Positions 47,088 to 55,736 of a DNA stretch of 64,000 nucleotides are shown in pieces (the stretch's first letter is position 1; every line of letters starts with the position of its first letter). The notes beneath the pieces are model-generated. The model did not search any database and was not told the origin of the DNA. It saw nothing but the letters and a program-made list of their open reading frames with translations. Source of the DNA: an uncultured Muribaculaceae bacterium (GTDB taxonomy: Bacteria; Bacteroidota; Bacteroidia; Bacteroidales; Muribaculaceae); assembly GCA_910578665.1 (NCBI GenBank), contig CAJTQU010000008.1, positions 7,374-71,373 on the forward strand, written 5' to 3'. The translations under genes were made by a program, and so were the position numbers.

Positions 47088-47119
47088 CAAATGTACTCAT
47101 AAAATTATATTTAAACAAA
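47088..47119 (-). promoter_or_regulatory. Promoter of the DUF4492-cydAB operon
   Basis: On the minus strand TTTG (47119-47116) and TACATTTG (47095-47088) are 20 bases apart. With +1 five bases after the final G, transcription would begin at 47083, the A of the DUF4492 ATG. Confidence 0.78.
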
Positions 47120-47330
47120 TTTTAAGCAATCAAAACACTAAAAATATTATATCCTATATAATATTTAGCCCAATTATGATAAATAATATCTTATTTGAAA
47201 TAAAATATAATTCATGTAATACAACCTGAACCCCTGAGAAACTACTTACGCAACCACCCGAACATCATACATTAAGCCAAGTTTATAACTCTTTTCAAAA
47301 TTTATCATAGCTTTACAAGATTATTTTTAT

Positions 47331-47338
47331 TAACTTTG
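47331..47338 (+). promoter_or_regulatory. -7 element of the DUF262 pair
   Basis: TAACTTTG fits TAnnTTTG; +1 near 47343 gives a 35-base leader to the ATG at 47378. The -33 box is not a good match. Confidence 0.5.
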
Positions 47339-47377
47339 CGTATACAACTACATCATAAAAACCTTATATGCTATATC

Positions 47378-49360
47378 ATGAAAACGAACAATGAGAATAT
47401 CACAGATAAAAACAGGTCTGTGTTAGAGCCTCGTGCAATAGGAGAATTAACATACCATTTCCGTATACCGTCTTACCAACGAGGATACAGGTGGGAGCGC
47501 AGGCAAGTAGAACAACTGCTGAACGATATTGCCGAAAGTCGAGATGATGCCCCGTATTACCTTCAACCGATTGTAGTCGCGCCTGCTTCTCATTCATCTG
47601 ATAATGATTCCTCTCTTTTTGACTATGATCTTATCGACGGCCAGCAACGACTCACAACGATCTATCTTATATTAAAAGCTCTTTCTAAGGCGAAAGAATC
47701 AAACTCTGACAAGATAGCCCGACTGGCCGCCGAGGGACGAATTAAGGAGCTGACCGAACTGACCGGATTAATCTCCACCCTTGCACCGATAGATACCACT
47801 CCAGGCTTCAAACTCGTATACCAGACCCGTGAAAGCAGCCAGTCTTTCCTTTCTGAGATTTCGGAGCTGGACGAAACAGACTCACGGATTGCCGAATCAC
47901 CCGACCACTTATATATGTGGCATGCCTATCGGACTATACAGGAGTGGCTGGCGTCTAACCGTGTAACTGATGTGGAGCGTGTGGCCAAAGCCTTAAAAGA
48001 ACGTGTAAAGGTCATCTGGTATGAGCTTCCCGACACTGTGACAGACTGGAAAAAATTTACGGACCTGAATATTGGCAAAATACTCTTGACTAATTCCGAA
48101 CTTGTAAAAGCGCTGTTTCTTAGGTCGGGAAATTTCTCAGGAGAAAATGAACGGGAACGTGACGAATACGAGAAACAGATTCTTGTATCCCAATGGGACC
48201 AAATTGAAATAGAACTAAGCGATATTGATTTTTGGGGATTCCTTACCAAAGATGATCCTGATAATTATCCTACAAAGATTGACCTTCTGTTCAATCTTAT
48301 TGCCGGAAATCATGATGTTTACAATAAAGACAAGCTATATACTTTCAATTTTTTCGTCAGCTGGTTTGACGGACATTCTAACTTGTCTGGAAAGAAAAAA
48401 TGGGAAGAGATTTATCTTCAATATCAACGATTGCGTGACTGGTACAAAGATCGATCCATCTATCACAAGCTCGGATATCTGGTGTCTATCGATTATCCCC
48501 ACAATGCCCTACTCAAGGTATTCAAATATGCCCATCCGGATCATCCCGGGCGAACATTCCGTACGACAGACAGGGTAAGAAACATACTTGATCTACTGGT
48601 CCGTAAATCGTTACAGTTTCCGAAAGATAAAAATTTTGCCAATGTCAAAACGTTTGCCGATCTAAGTTATAACATTGCAGAAGACCCCGACACTGCGCTA
48701 AACACAGCTCACCATGATATGATCAAAAGATATCTTACTCTTTACAATATCATGGTTACAGAATCGGCAAGCCAGACCATGCGTTATTCATTCGCTTGCC
48801 ACAATACAGTAGACGGAGGCTGGAGTCTTGAGCATATACACGCTCAAAAATCACAGACACTGAATAAGACATGGCAATGGATAAAGTGGATTGCAAACCA
48901 TCGTAATTCGTTGGTCCGACTTAAAAACACCTTAATAGACAAAGCCACTATAGTGGCTATTGACCAACTGATCGTAGAAATGGACGGATTTAAAGAAGGT
49001 GACCAACGCGATAAATTTAACGCCATAGCCGACAAGTACCGCATACTGATGGATAGTCTCACGGGAGCAAAAGACCTTTACCAGGATGCCATGACAAACA
49101 TGGCGCTGCTCGGCAAGCATGACAATTCTACTCTCAGCAACTCTACATTTGATGTCAAACGTCACAAAATAATGCGGAGGCTAGGCACCAATTTCGTTCC
49201 CATAGCCACAGAACGCGTGTTCCTGAAAGCAATCTCAGGAGAAACCAAAGATAACATACAATACCAATGCGACACTGAGCATATGTTCTACTGGGGCGCT
49301 GATGACAGAGCCGCATACCTACATGACATAAAAGAAAAACTCACCCCCTATCTGAAATAA
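47378..49360 (+). CDS. DUF262 domain protein A (GmrSD/ParB-like fold)
   Basis: This 660-residue protein has the DUF262 core: FRIPSYQRGYRWERRQV (about 29-45) followed by YDLIDGQQRLTTIYLI (about 83-98). The DGQQR motif lies in the ParB-like nucleotide-binding fold used by GmrS-type restriction proteins. A later SLEHIHAQ (about 483-490) resembles the HNH-like DUF1524 motif, with alanine where proline is usual, so it may carry its own nuclease domain. It is the first of two adjacent DUF262 genes, three bases apart. An upstream in-frame TTG at 47336 lies within the -7 box and is rejected as start. Likely anti-phage defence, by family and context. Confidence 0.85.
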   Translation: MKTNNENITDKNRSVLEPRAIGELTYHFRIPSYQRGYRWERRQVEQLLNDIAESRDDAPYYLQPIVVAPASHSSDNDSSLFDYDLIDGQQRLTTIYLILKALSKAKESNSDKIARLAAEGRIKELTELTGLISTLAPIDTTPGFKLVYQTRESSQSFLSEISELDETDSRIAESPDHLYMWHAYRTIQEWLASNRVTDVERVAKALKERVKVIWYELPDTVTDWKKFTDLNIGKILLTNSELVKALFLRSGNFSGENERERDEYEKQILVSQWDQIEIELSDIDFWGFLTKDDPDNYPTKIDLLFNLIAGNHDVYNKDKLYTFNFFVSWFDGHSNLSGKKKWEEIYLQYQRLRDWYKDRSIYHKLGYLVSIDYPHNALLKVFKYAHPDHPGRTFRTTDRVRNILDLLVRKSLQFPKDKNFANVKTFADLSYNIAEDPDTALNTAHHDMIKRYLTLYNIMVTESASQTMRYSFACHNTVDGGWSLEHIHAQKSQTLNKTWQWIKWIANHRNSLVRLKNTLIDKATIVAIDQLIVEMDGFKEGDQRDKFNAIADKYRILMDSLTGAKDLYQDAMTNMALLGKHDNSTLSNSTFDVKRHKIMRRLGTNFVPIATERVFLKAISGETKDNIQYQCDTEHMFYWGADDRAAYLHDIKEKLTPYLK

Positions 49361-49363
49361 GAA

Positions 49364-51634
49364 ATGGAAAAACAGAGTAAAGATATTGGTCGATTACTAT
49401 CGTTTCATAATATGCTTGACGACCAGCAAGAGGTTATACACAAAGTGCTCATCCCTAAAATCCAGCGCGACTATGCGCAAGGGCGCAATGGAATGGAGGC
49501 ACTGCGCCAACGTTTTCTCAAAAGCATTTTTGAAGTTATTGACAACCGCACTGACAAGGAGCTTATGCTCGATTTTGTCTTCGGCCAGAAAGAGGAATCA
49601 ACTAAAAATACGTTCTTTCCGGTCGACGGCCAGCAACGACTGACCACCCTTTTCCTTATACATTTGTATGTCGGTAAAATGGCCGGCGTATCTACAGGGC
49701 TCCTAAAAAAATTCAGTTACGAGACACGTACAAGCAGTAAACAGTTCTGTGAACGCCTGCATGATATTCCGTCGGAAAGCTACAAAGGCATTAAGGACTT
49801 TATAGAAAAACAATGGTGGTATACGGGTCTGTGGAAAACAGATCCTACTATCAAGGCGATGATAAACATGCTTCATGACATAGACTGCCACTACCAGGCA
49901 ATCGGATATTCGCAAGAAGATTTTATCAACGTATGGGAAAGACTTAAAAGGAATGTAAAATTCTGGCTGCTCTACCTGTCAGATCTTAATACGACCGACG
50001 AACTCTATATAAAAATGAACTCTCGAGGCAAACCCCTCACTGATTTTGAACATTTCAAAGCAATGCTTGACGAGTATGCCCATACCAATGGCGAATTGTC
50101 CAACAAGATTGATACTCGATGGACAAAGCTTTTGTGGAGATACCGTGATGCATCCCAGGATTTAAATCCTGAGAAATATGTTGATAACGGTCTTGACCAA
50201 TGTTTCTATAATCTGCTGCTTTTCTATCTTAACATTGAAGGCAGTAAACGCGGACTGACTAATTACGAGCGCCCCGAAACCGATATACTGGTTCTTGCAG
50301 ACAAGGTTCTCGGTCATAATAAACAAAAGGGTAATGAGTATGCGGCAGAGAAAGAACGGGATACAAAAGAAATCATGGATAGATTCACTCGCATTCTGGA
50401 TTTCTTCTCATCACAGGATGAAAACGAAGATTATATCAACGATCCCACAACTTTCTTTAAACGTTACCTACAACATGACTATACCGAATGGTCTTCTGAC
50501 AAATCCCGGTTCACAATGCCTGAGACCGTAAAAGTTTTCACCGGCAAAACCACCGAAGACGGTCTTGATTTACTTAAACAAATTTGCTCTTTAGGCAAAA
50601 TTGAGAACAAAGCAGCACTGTATGCCGAGGCTTTTTTCCAATATGCCAGCTCACCGTCATCTGATTTTCTTAATCGCTTAAGACAGCTGCGTAACCTGGT
50701 TGAAAACACAGAAATTCACGCACGTGCTTTCCGTGAGAATCTTTTGGTTGTTGACGAACTAATTGCCAATGGCAATCTTTCAATCGACGGCGTCTCAGAT
50801 GAATTTAACCAGAGCCAGAAAAGACAGGAAGTATTCAAAGAGGCATGGCTGACAAAACACCCTGAAAAAGCAAATCTTTTGAAGCTCGTTGAAAACCACT
50901 GGTTGCTGATGGGCAATCTGAATGTGGTGATTAAACGTAATGACAGCATGGATGAAATAGACGAGACAACTCTTGACAATATCTGCCATCTGTTCCACTC
51001 AAATTGCGACTACGAAAAAATCCAGCTGGCCTTGCTTTCTTACGGGGATTATTCTCCACTTCCCAACAAAAACAAAGTCAGGCCATACGGCGGAAGAGAG
51101 TGGCGCCGATGGAGAGATCTCACACAATCTTCCAACCAAGCCACGCCGTCAATAGTCCAAGCATTCCTCAAAAACGAGCCGCTTTATGACACAGCCAATC
51201 TTGACAAAATAGTTGATCTCTACCTCGCAAGCGAACATGAGACCTATAACTGGCCATACTACCTTGTTAAGTATCCCGAGATTCGTAGTGCCCGTTATGC
51301 CAAATACAGATATTTGAATGGGCACTATACCCACACAGTACTTAATGCCAATGGCGGAGGCGGCCCCGAAATGTTCTGGAATCCCTATAACAAAGCATTG
51401 GGAACATATATTCAATACGCCAATACAGTAGACTATTATGGCGGTCCTATGACATTAACAGACGCTAATATCCAGGTCAACATCCTCGAACATCATATTG
51501 AATTCAAGTTTCCGGACCAGACAACACAATTGTTTGAAATACCCTCCGATGAAAAGACCGGCCTTGACACTGTTGATAGAATCGAATTTGCTATTAAAAC
51601 CTGCGAATCCGTCTTACAAAACAGAATAGAATAA
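49364..51634 (+). CDS. DUF262 domain protein B
   Basis: This 756-residue protein has a second, diverged DUF262 core: LIPKIQRDYAQGR (about 29-41) and FFPVDGQQRLTTLFLIH (about 84-100), followed by LYIKMNSRGKPLTDFEHFKAML. It is not a duplicate of the upstream gene: lengths, spacing and C-terminal parts differ. The C-terminal half shows no motif I recognise. It starts three bases after protein A and is followed by a long terminator hairpin, so the two form a dedicated two-gene unit. A joint function in DNA recognition and cleavage is likely but not shown. Confidence 0.83.
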   Translation: MEKQSKDIGRLLSFHNMLDDQQEVIHKVLIPKIQRDYAQGRNGMEALRQRFLKSIFEVIDNRTDKELMLDFVFGQKEESTKNTFFPVDGQQRLTTLFLIHLYVGKMAGVSTGLLKKFSYETRTSSKQFCERLHDIPSESYKGIKDFIEKQWWYTGLWKTDPTIKAMINMLHDIDCHYQAIGYSQEDFINVWERLKRNVKFWLLYLSDLNTTDELYIKMNSRGKPLTDFEHFKAMLDEYAHTNGELSNKIDTRWTKLLWRYRDASQDLNPEKYVDNGLDQCFYNLLLFYLNIEGSKRGLTNYERPETDILVLADKVLGHNKQKGNEYAAEKERDTKEIMDRFTRILDFFSSQDENEDYINDPTTFFKRYLQHDYTEWSSDKSRFTMPETVKVFTGKTTEDGLDLLKQICSLGKIENKAALYAEAFFQYASSPSSDFLNRLRQLRNLVENTEIHARAFRENLLVVDELIANGNLSIDGVSDEFNQSQKRQEVFKEAWLTKHPEKANLLKLVENHWLLMGNLNVVIKRNDSMDEIDETTLDNICHLFHSNCDYEKIQLALLSYGDYSPLPNKNKVRPYGGREWRRWRDLTQSSNQATPSIVQAFLKNEPLYDTANLDKIVDLYLASEHETYNWPYYLVKYPEIRSARYAKYRYLNGHYTHTVLNANGGGGPEMFWNPYNKALGTYIQYANTVDYYGGPMTLTDANIQVNILEHHIEFKFPDQTTQLFEIPSDEKTGLDTVDRIEFAIKTCESVLQNRIE

Positions 51635-51685
51635 TTCTTTTCTAATCATCCACCTTTGTAAGTTTAAAATATCCATCTATAACAC

Positions 51686-51732
51686 AAAATAAAACTGGAT
51701 GCAATTTGCATAATTGTATCCAGTTTTATTTT
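51686..51732 (+). terminator. 21-bp hairpin terminator of the DUF262 operon
   Basis: Arms 51686-51706 and 51712-51732 pair over 21 positions with one G-U and a five-base loop, ending in a T-rich tail. Confidence 0.88.
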
Positions 51733-51843
51733 AACTTCACTTCCTCGAATCTAACCGTATATGATTATCAATATATTGGTATCGTATAGTACAAATACGG
51801 AAATTCAAATTCATGGGAATGACATCGGTTACTTTGTCGTTCT

Positions 51844-52430
51844 CTATCTCGGAAGGATGGTTGAAGCCCAATTGGGCAGTTCATCGACATAGCGTTTGGC
51901 AAGCTCGCCGTCGCTCAGTCGGAACAAAAGCCGCGCTTCTGCATCCTCGATTGAGTTGTCATAGACATAGAGCCTGTCAACGTTATGGAGCTAACGCAAT
52001 GCAGTTGGCTATCGACTTGTCGTAACGGGATATGATTTTGGGAATGGGTACATCATGACCGCCATTCAGCACACGGTTCGCTACTCGTTTAGCATTGATT
52101 GTCGGAGATTCAGTGGATGAAGAATCCGGCTTGCTTCGCTCTGAGAATGTAATCGACCTTGTCGACAGCGGACATCACGGTCTCAAAGATATGGCTCTTG
52201 CGTTCTGAAAGACAGCGTTCACGCCATTCATTGCAATAGTTGGCGGCTTTCAGTACAGAGTCCTGATTGTTCCAGTCGCCGAACACATTGCGGGCGACAT
52301 TGTCGGGATTGATATATTCCGAATCCTCCAGCCACTCATGATGCAGAATCTTGGAGGTCACGGAAATCTTGCCCAACCCATTAGGTCCGGCAATCACAAT
52401 TAGGACTGGACGATGTTCACTTGCCGCCAT
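51844..52430 (-). pseudogene. Zeta-toxin family gene, decayed
   Basis: The first 106 codons read as a zeta-type kinase (VLIVIAGPNGLGKISVTSKI ... EYINPDNVARNVFGDW ... ETVMSAVDKVDYIL), then hit a stop at 52110-52112. A second frame continues with TESPTINAKRVANRVLNGGH and ends at 51983. A third resumes with VDRLYVYDNSIEDAEARLLF and ends at 51844-51846. Together these rebuild most of a zeta protein of about 195 residues, with a few codons missing at the first break. The P-loop reads GPNGLGKIS where GPNGSGKTT is expected, so the ATP site is also damaged. Intact zeta toxins phosphorylate UDP-sugars of cell-wall synthesis. Confidence 0.85.
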
Positions 52431-52632
52431 TGCGAAGCCTGTTTAATGTTTCTTCAACTCTTGCACGGGCCTCATGCGATGCGGCGTCAATTCCGGCAGC
52501 TACACGCTCGGCTGCGCGACGAGTGCTTTCGCGCGCAGCCTCGGCAACCTCACGCATAATCTGAGCCATGCGCTCGTCGCCCGGTTCCTCCATCGACGTA
52601 AGTCGATAACTGTTCATCTGCTCTTCCGACAT
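52417..52632 (-). CDS. Small helical protein, putative partner of the zeta gene
   Basis: The 71-residue, alanine- and arginine-rich, probably fully helical protein (REVAEAARESTRRAAERVAAG) overlaps the zeta pseudogene start by 14 bases. The arrangement suggests a toxin partner or antitoxin, but it does not resemble epsilon antitoxin and no function is known. Although the toxin is dead, this frame is intact. A -7 box lies about 26 bases upstream of the start. Confidence 0.6.
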   Translation of the reverse strand: MSEEQMNSYRLTSMEEPGDERMAQIMREVAEAARESTRRAAERVAAGIDAASHEARARVEETLNRLRNGGK

Positions 52633-52657
52633 AGTATAATCTTTTCTTATTCAACGC

Positions 52658-52665
52658 CAAAATTA
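52658..52665 (-). promoter_or_regulatory. -7 element of the small protein/zeta unit
   Basis: TAATTTTG on the minus strand (52665-52658) gives a leader of about 20 bases. The -33 box is absent or weak. Confidence 0.45.
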
Positions 52666-52707
52666 CGAAAAAAGGCTGAACCGACCTTACCCATTGGAGA
52701 TATACAA

Positions 52708-53592
52708 TCAGTCTTCTTGTTCGTAATAATATGAATAGTCGATACCTTTCATAAAGGTGTCGCGGTCGTTTATCTTGTCAGTAAGTGCTGACCGAAGCAA
52801 ATCTTTTATGGAAGTCGGGTCGGCAACGCTACGTGTCATGGCTTCGAGGTATTTTCGTTTGTCAACTTGACTCCAGTCAATACACCGTTGAAGATTTTTC
52901 TTCAATATAAGGTCAACCCAGATGCGAGTTGCGCGACCATTGCCTTCTCTGAACGGATGGGCAACATTCATTTCAACATACTTATCAATGATATTGTCGA
53001 ACGAATCCTCCGGCATACGTTCAACATTCTTCAATGTCTGTTCCAGATATTGAACCATAGCAAACTGGAATCCGGCTTTGGCTATATTGACGGTTCTTAT
53101 TTGCCCGGCGAAATCATAAAGGCCTCCGAAAAGATAAGCATGAATCTGCTGCAATCCTTTCACCGTGCCAACCTCGATATTATCGATAAGGCTGCTCTCA
53201 AACAAAGCGTATGCTTTCGACCGACTTTTGCCGTCAATACTCTCGTCGCTGTTGGTGAACCATTCCATGAATCTGGAAGCCTTATTGTTCGGGAAACTCT
53301 TCGCCAAGGCTATGACACCGTCATTGTCAAGCACATCTGTGAGATAGCGTTTCCCATCAGAGGCAAGCAATTTCAGTTGGTTAGTGTTACTAACCAACTC
53401 GTTTCCATTCCTGCGAAGCTTAGCTTTAAGATACTTCCAGTAATTGCGATTCTTTGCATAATCATCCTGTGCGTTGAGCACACCGACAATGTCAAGTACC
53501 GAGAACCACCACTTTGCTCCCGACTCGTCCCAGACAGCCCGCACTTCGCGGTCGTCAAAGAATCGTATCGATATTTTCTGTATCTCGCTCAT
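52708..53592 (-). CDS. Bro-N / Fic domain protein
   Basis: The 294-residue protein has an N-terminal Bro-N-like DNA-binding part (FFDDREVRAVWDE, WWFSVLDIVGVL, LLASDGKRYLTDVLDNDGVI) and a C-terminal Fic domain with the complete motif HPFREGNGRATR (212-223). This motif is that of an active AMP-transferase. The C-terminal SYYYEQ (287-292) resembles the inhibitory [S/T]xxxE[G/N] helix of class III Fic proteins, so it may inhibit itself. It probably modifies host or phage proteins with AMP; the target is unknown. The truncated rhuM gene lies three bases upstream, so both may share a transcript. Confidence 0.85.
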   Translation of the reverse strand: MSEIQKISIRFFDDREVRAVWDESGAKWWFSVLDIVGVLNAQDDYAKNRNYWKYLKAKLRRNGNELVSNTNQLKLLASDGKRYLTDVLDNDGVIALAKSFPNNKASRFMEWFTNSDESIDGKSRSKAYALFESSLIDNIEVGTVKGLQQIHAYLFGGLYDFAGQIRTVNIAKAGFQFAMVQYLEQTLKNVERMPEDSFDNIIDKYVEMNVAHPFREGNGRATRIWVDLILKKNLQRCIDWSQVDKRKYLEAMTRSVADPTSIKDLLRSALTDKINDRDTFMKGIDYSYYYEQED

Positions 53593-53595
53593 GGC

Positions 53596-53919
53596 TTAAT
53601 TATGGTTTAGATATCCGACACTGATAATGGCATTGAGATTGTAGAATTTCAGGCTACGATTTACCTGACGCTCACCTTCGGTTTGAACTACCGAGAAATT
53701 CTCAGCAGCTGCCTCCTGAGTCAACTCTCCGGTTTCATATATGTTCTTAAGATGCAGTACGATATTAACATCAGAGCAGTCAAATAACTGCGCCATAGCC
53801 TTCCGAAAGCACCACACCGTTTCATCATGGTATATCACCTGCACGCCTGATTCTTTCTCCTCAATCTGAAAAATCAGGAACTCCGCCGTACAATTCCGTA
53901 TCTCAAATCTCTCCGCCAT
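53596..53919 (-). pseudogene. RhuM-family gene, C-terminally truncated
   Basis: The 107 residues from ATG 53919 (ATG 53934 is possible) match the start of RhuM virulence proteins: AERFEIRNCTAEFLIF, ETVWCFRKAMAQLF, and FYNLNAIISVGY. The frame then ends at once in LNHN and a stop, whereas family members run to about 300 residues or more. The break falls just before the Fic gene. An indel inside the VVQTEGERQVNRSLKFYNL stretch is also plausible. It is most likely a remnant joined to the Fic gene by recombination; it could still make a short Bro-N-like peptide. Confidence 0.75.
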
Positions 53920-54006
53920 ATTCAATAGACACATAAAATATCTTTTCCGAAATAAGATTTTGATTTACTGATACTTCTGTTCGATATTCATATTGTTATG
54001 AATTAA

Positions 54007-55719
54007 CTATGACCGTTGTATCTTAAATTCAGTATCAAGAGCATCCTTAAAACTGGGCATTATAAGAAAACGAGAAGCTGACTGATCCTTGGGATTTTCT
54101 TTCATATATTTTTGAAGAAAATTCTCAAATTGAGAGATGATGGCAGCAATTGTATTATCCTCCAATTTATATTTCAGATAAGCAATATACATGTTTTTCT
54201 GAATAGACCCACTAAAATCTGATTTTCTATAAAAACTTTCAATATCTTGAAAATAAAATATTAATTTAACAGTTTCTTCAGATAACAACTTGTCATTTGC
54301 AATAAATAGATCATCATAAAGTGTATCAAATATTTCTCTTTTTTTATTGGTCGCTATTTCTGGACGTCCGAACATGGTAGATAGCAATAGTTGTCCCAAA
54401 CGTTCCTTTCCAATTGAGTATTTATACGATTTTGAGTCTTTAAAATCTCCTTTTTTTCTAAAATACTGTATTTCATGAGTTTCTAAAAACTCCTCAAGCT
54501 GTATCTGTTCGGATCTAAGAGAACGCAAGTCGCTAATACTTATAGCATTTTGGCTATTAGTATATTCACCTATTTTATTTCTAAGATTTTCATCACTAAT
54601 TCTTAGAAATCTCACTAAAATATGAGCTTTAGATAATTTATTGACAATATTCGTTTCTTCATTTTGATTAAATTTATGTATCGATCGTAATGTCTGACCT
54701 CCATTAACCACCTGAAAATCAGAAATACTAAAATGCCACTTACCCCCTATTCTTAATTCTTTACTTTTTATATCTTTAGCAATGATGGTAATCCCATTAT
54801 TATAATAGAAGAATCTCTGTGGCTCTTCTGTAAGACTTTTAATTATATTGTCGTTGAACTTAGAACGTAAAATAAAGCCTCGTACGTTATCGAAAAGCAC
54901 ATTCAGGTCAATATGAACATTTATTAGGGATTCATCACCTTCTTTGCTTGCATCATTTCTTAAGTTTATATCACTACATGTTATTCGTATCAATTCCGGT
55001 AACGACATTTTTACTATGTAAGATTTGTTAGATGACATATCATCTTCTTCATATGTTAAAGCAGCTCCTTTTTTTACACAAAAAGATGCGTCTATATTTC
55101 GAGGTCTAATCGAAGTTGCTTCTACAATCTCGTTAAGACCGAACCCCCTAAACTCAATGTCGTACTCTTCTGAAAAAGATTTTACATTAGGATGATCAGA
55201 GGTTAAAGTTATGTTTTCATTTGTAGCATAGTAATATACTATAGACCAAATTTCATTTCCCTTAAACTTATCATTTATTTCGTTAGCGACTCCCTTTATT
55301 TTTCCATGAAGATCCTGAGTATTTCCAGTGCTAAGAGCATTAAAAAATTTAGATGACGCAATCAGATCATTCACGCTTTGTTCCCTTTCAGCAGAATAAT
55401 CCTTTCGGTATTTAAAATTAAACAATACTATTTGTTTATGTTCATTATCAAAATAAGCGGCATCTATTCCTTCATCTTTTTCCGGAGAATTAAAAAAACG
55501 AGAATTAAAATCTGTATCACATATCATATCTGTGAATTCATCAATTTCATTCCCATCTGTAATTGTCTGCAACACCAGATAGTAAAAACCATAACGAGCC
55601 TTTTCGATATCTGTAAGATCTAGTAGTGATGGTTTGTCTATTTTAAGTGTAGACAGTACGTTCTCATATAAATTCACGCATTTTGCATGCAGTAATTTAA
55701 AATCATTTCGATTAGCCAT
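54007..55719 (-). CDS. AIPR-family protein (abortive-infection/phage-resistance)
   Basis: The 570-residue protein matches AIPR: an N-terminal part with EGIDAAYFD (D86) and IVLFNFKYR (K103), resembling a PD-(D/E)xK nuclease core, then the family block with NVRGFILRSKFNDNIIKSL, RFFYYNNGITIIA and FQVVNGGQTLRSI. AIPR proteins often sit beside restriction-modification genes and are linked to phage resistance; the mechanism is not established. The gene is 17 bases downstream of type III Res and shares its operon. Its base composition is more A/T-rich than the chromosomal genes around it, a sign of transfer. Confidence 0.87.
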   Translation of the reverse strand: MANRNDFKLLHAKCVNLYENVLSTLKIDKPSLLDLTDIEKARYGFYYLVLQTITDGNEIDEFTDMICDTDFNSRFFNSPEKDEGIDAAYFDNEHKQIVLFNFKYRKDYSAEREQSVNDLIASSKFFNALSTGNTQDLHGKIKGVANEINDKFKGNEIWSIVYYYATNENITLTSDHPNVKSFSEEYDIEFRGFGLNEIVEATSIRPRNIDASFCVKKGAALTYEEDDMSSNKSYIVKMSLPELIRITCSDINLRNDASKEGDESLINVHIDLNVLFDNVRGFILRSKFNDNIIKSLTEEPQRFFYYNNGITIIAKDIKSKELRIGGKWHFSISDFQVVNGGQTLRSIHKFNQNEETNIVNKLSKAHILVRFLRISDENLRNKIGEYTNSQNAISISDLRSLRSEQIQLEEFLETHEIQYFRKKGDFKDSKSYKYSIGKERLGQLLLSTMFGRPEIATNKKREIFDTLYDDLFIANDKLLSEETVKLIFYFQDIESFYRKSDFSGSIQKNMYIAYLKYKLEDNTIAAIISQFENFLQKYMKENPKDQSASRFLIMPSFKDALDTEFKIQRS

Positions 55720-55736
55720 GAGCTTGTTTCTTATAT

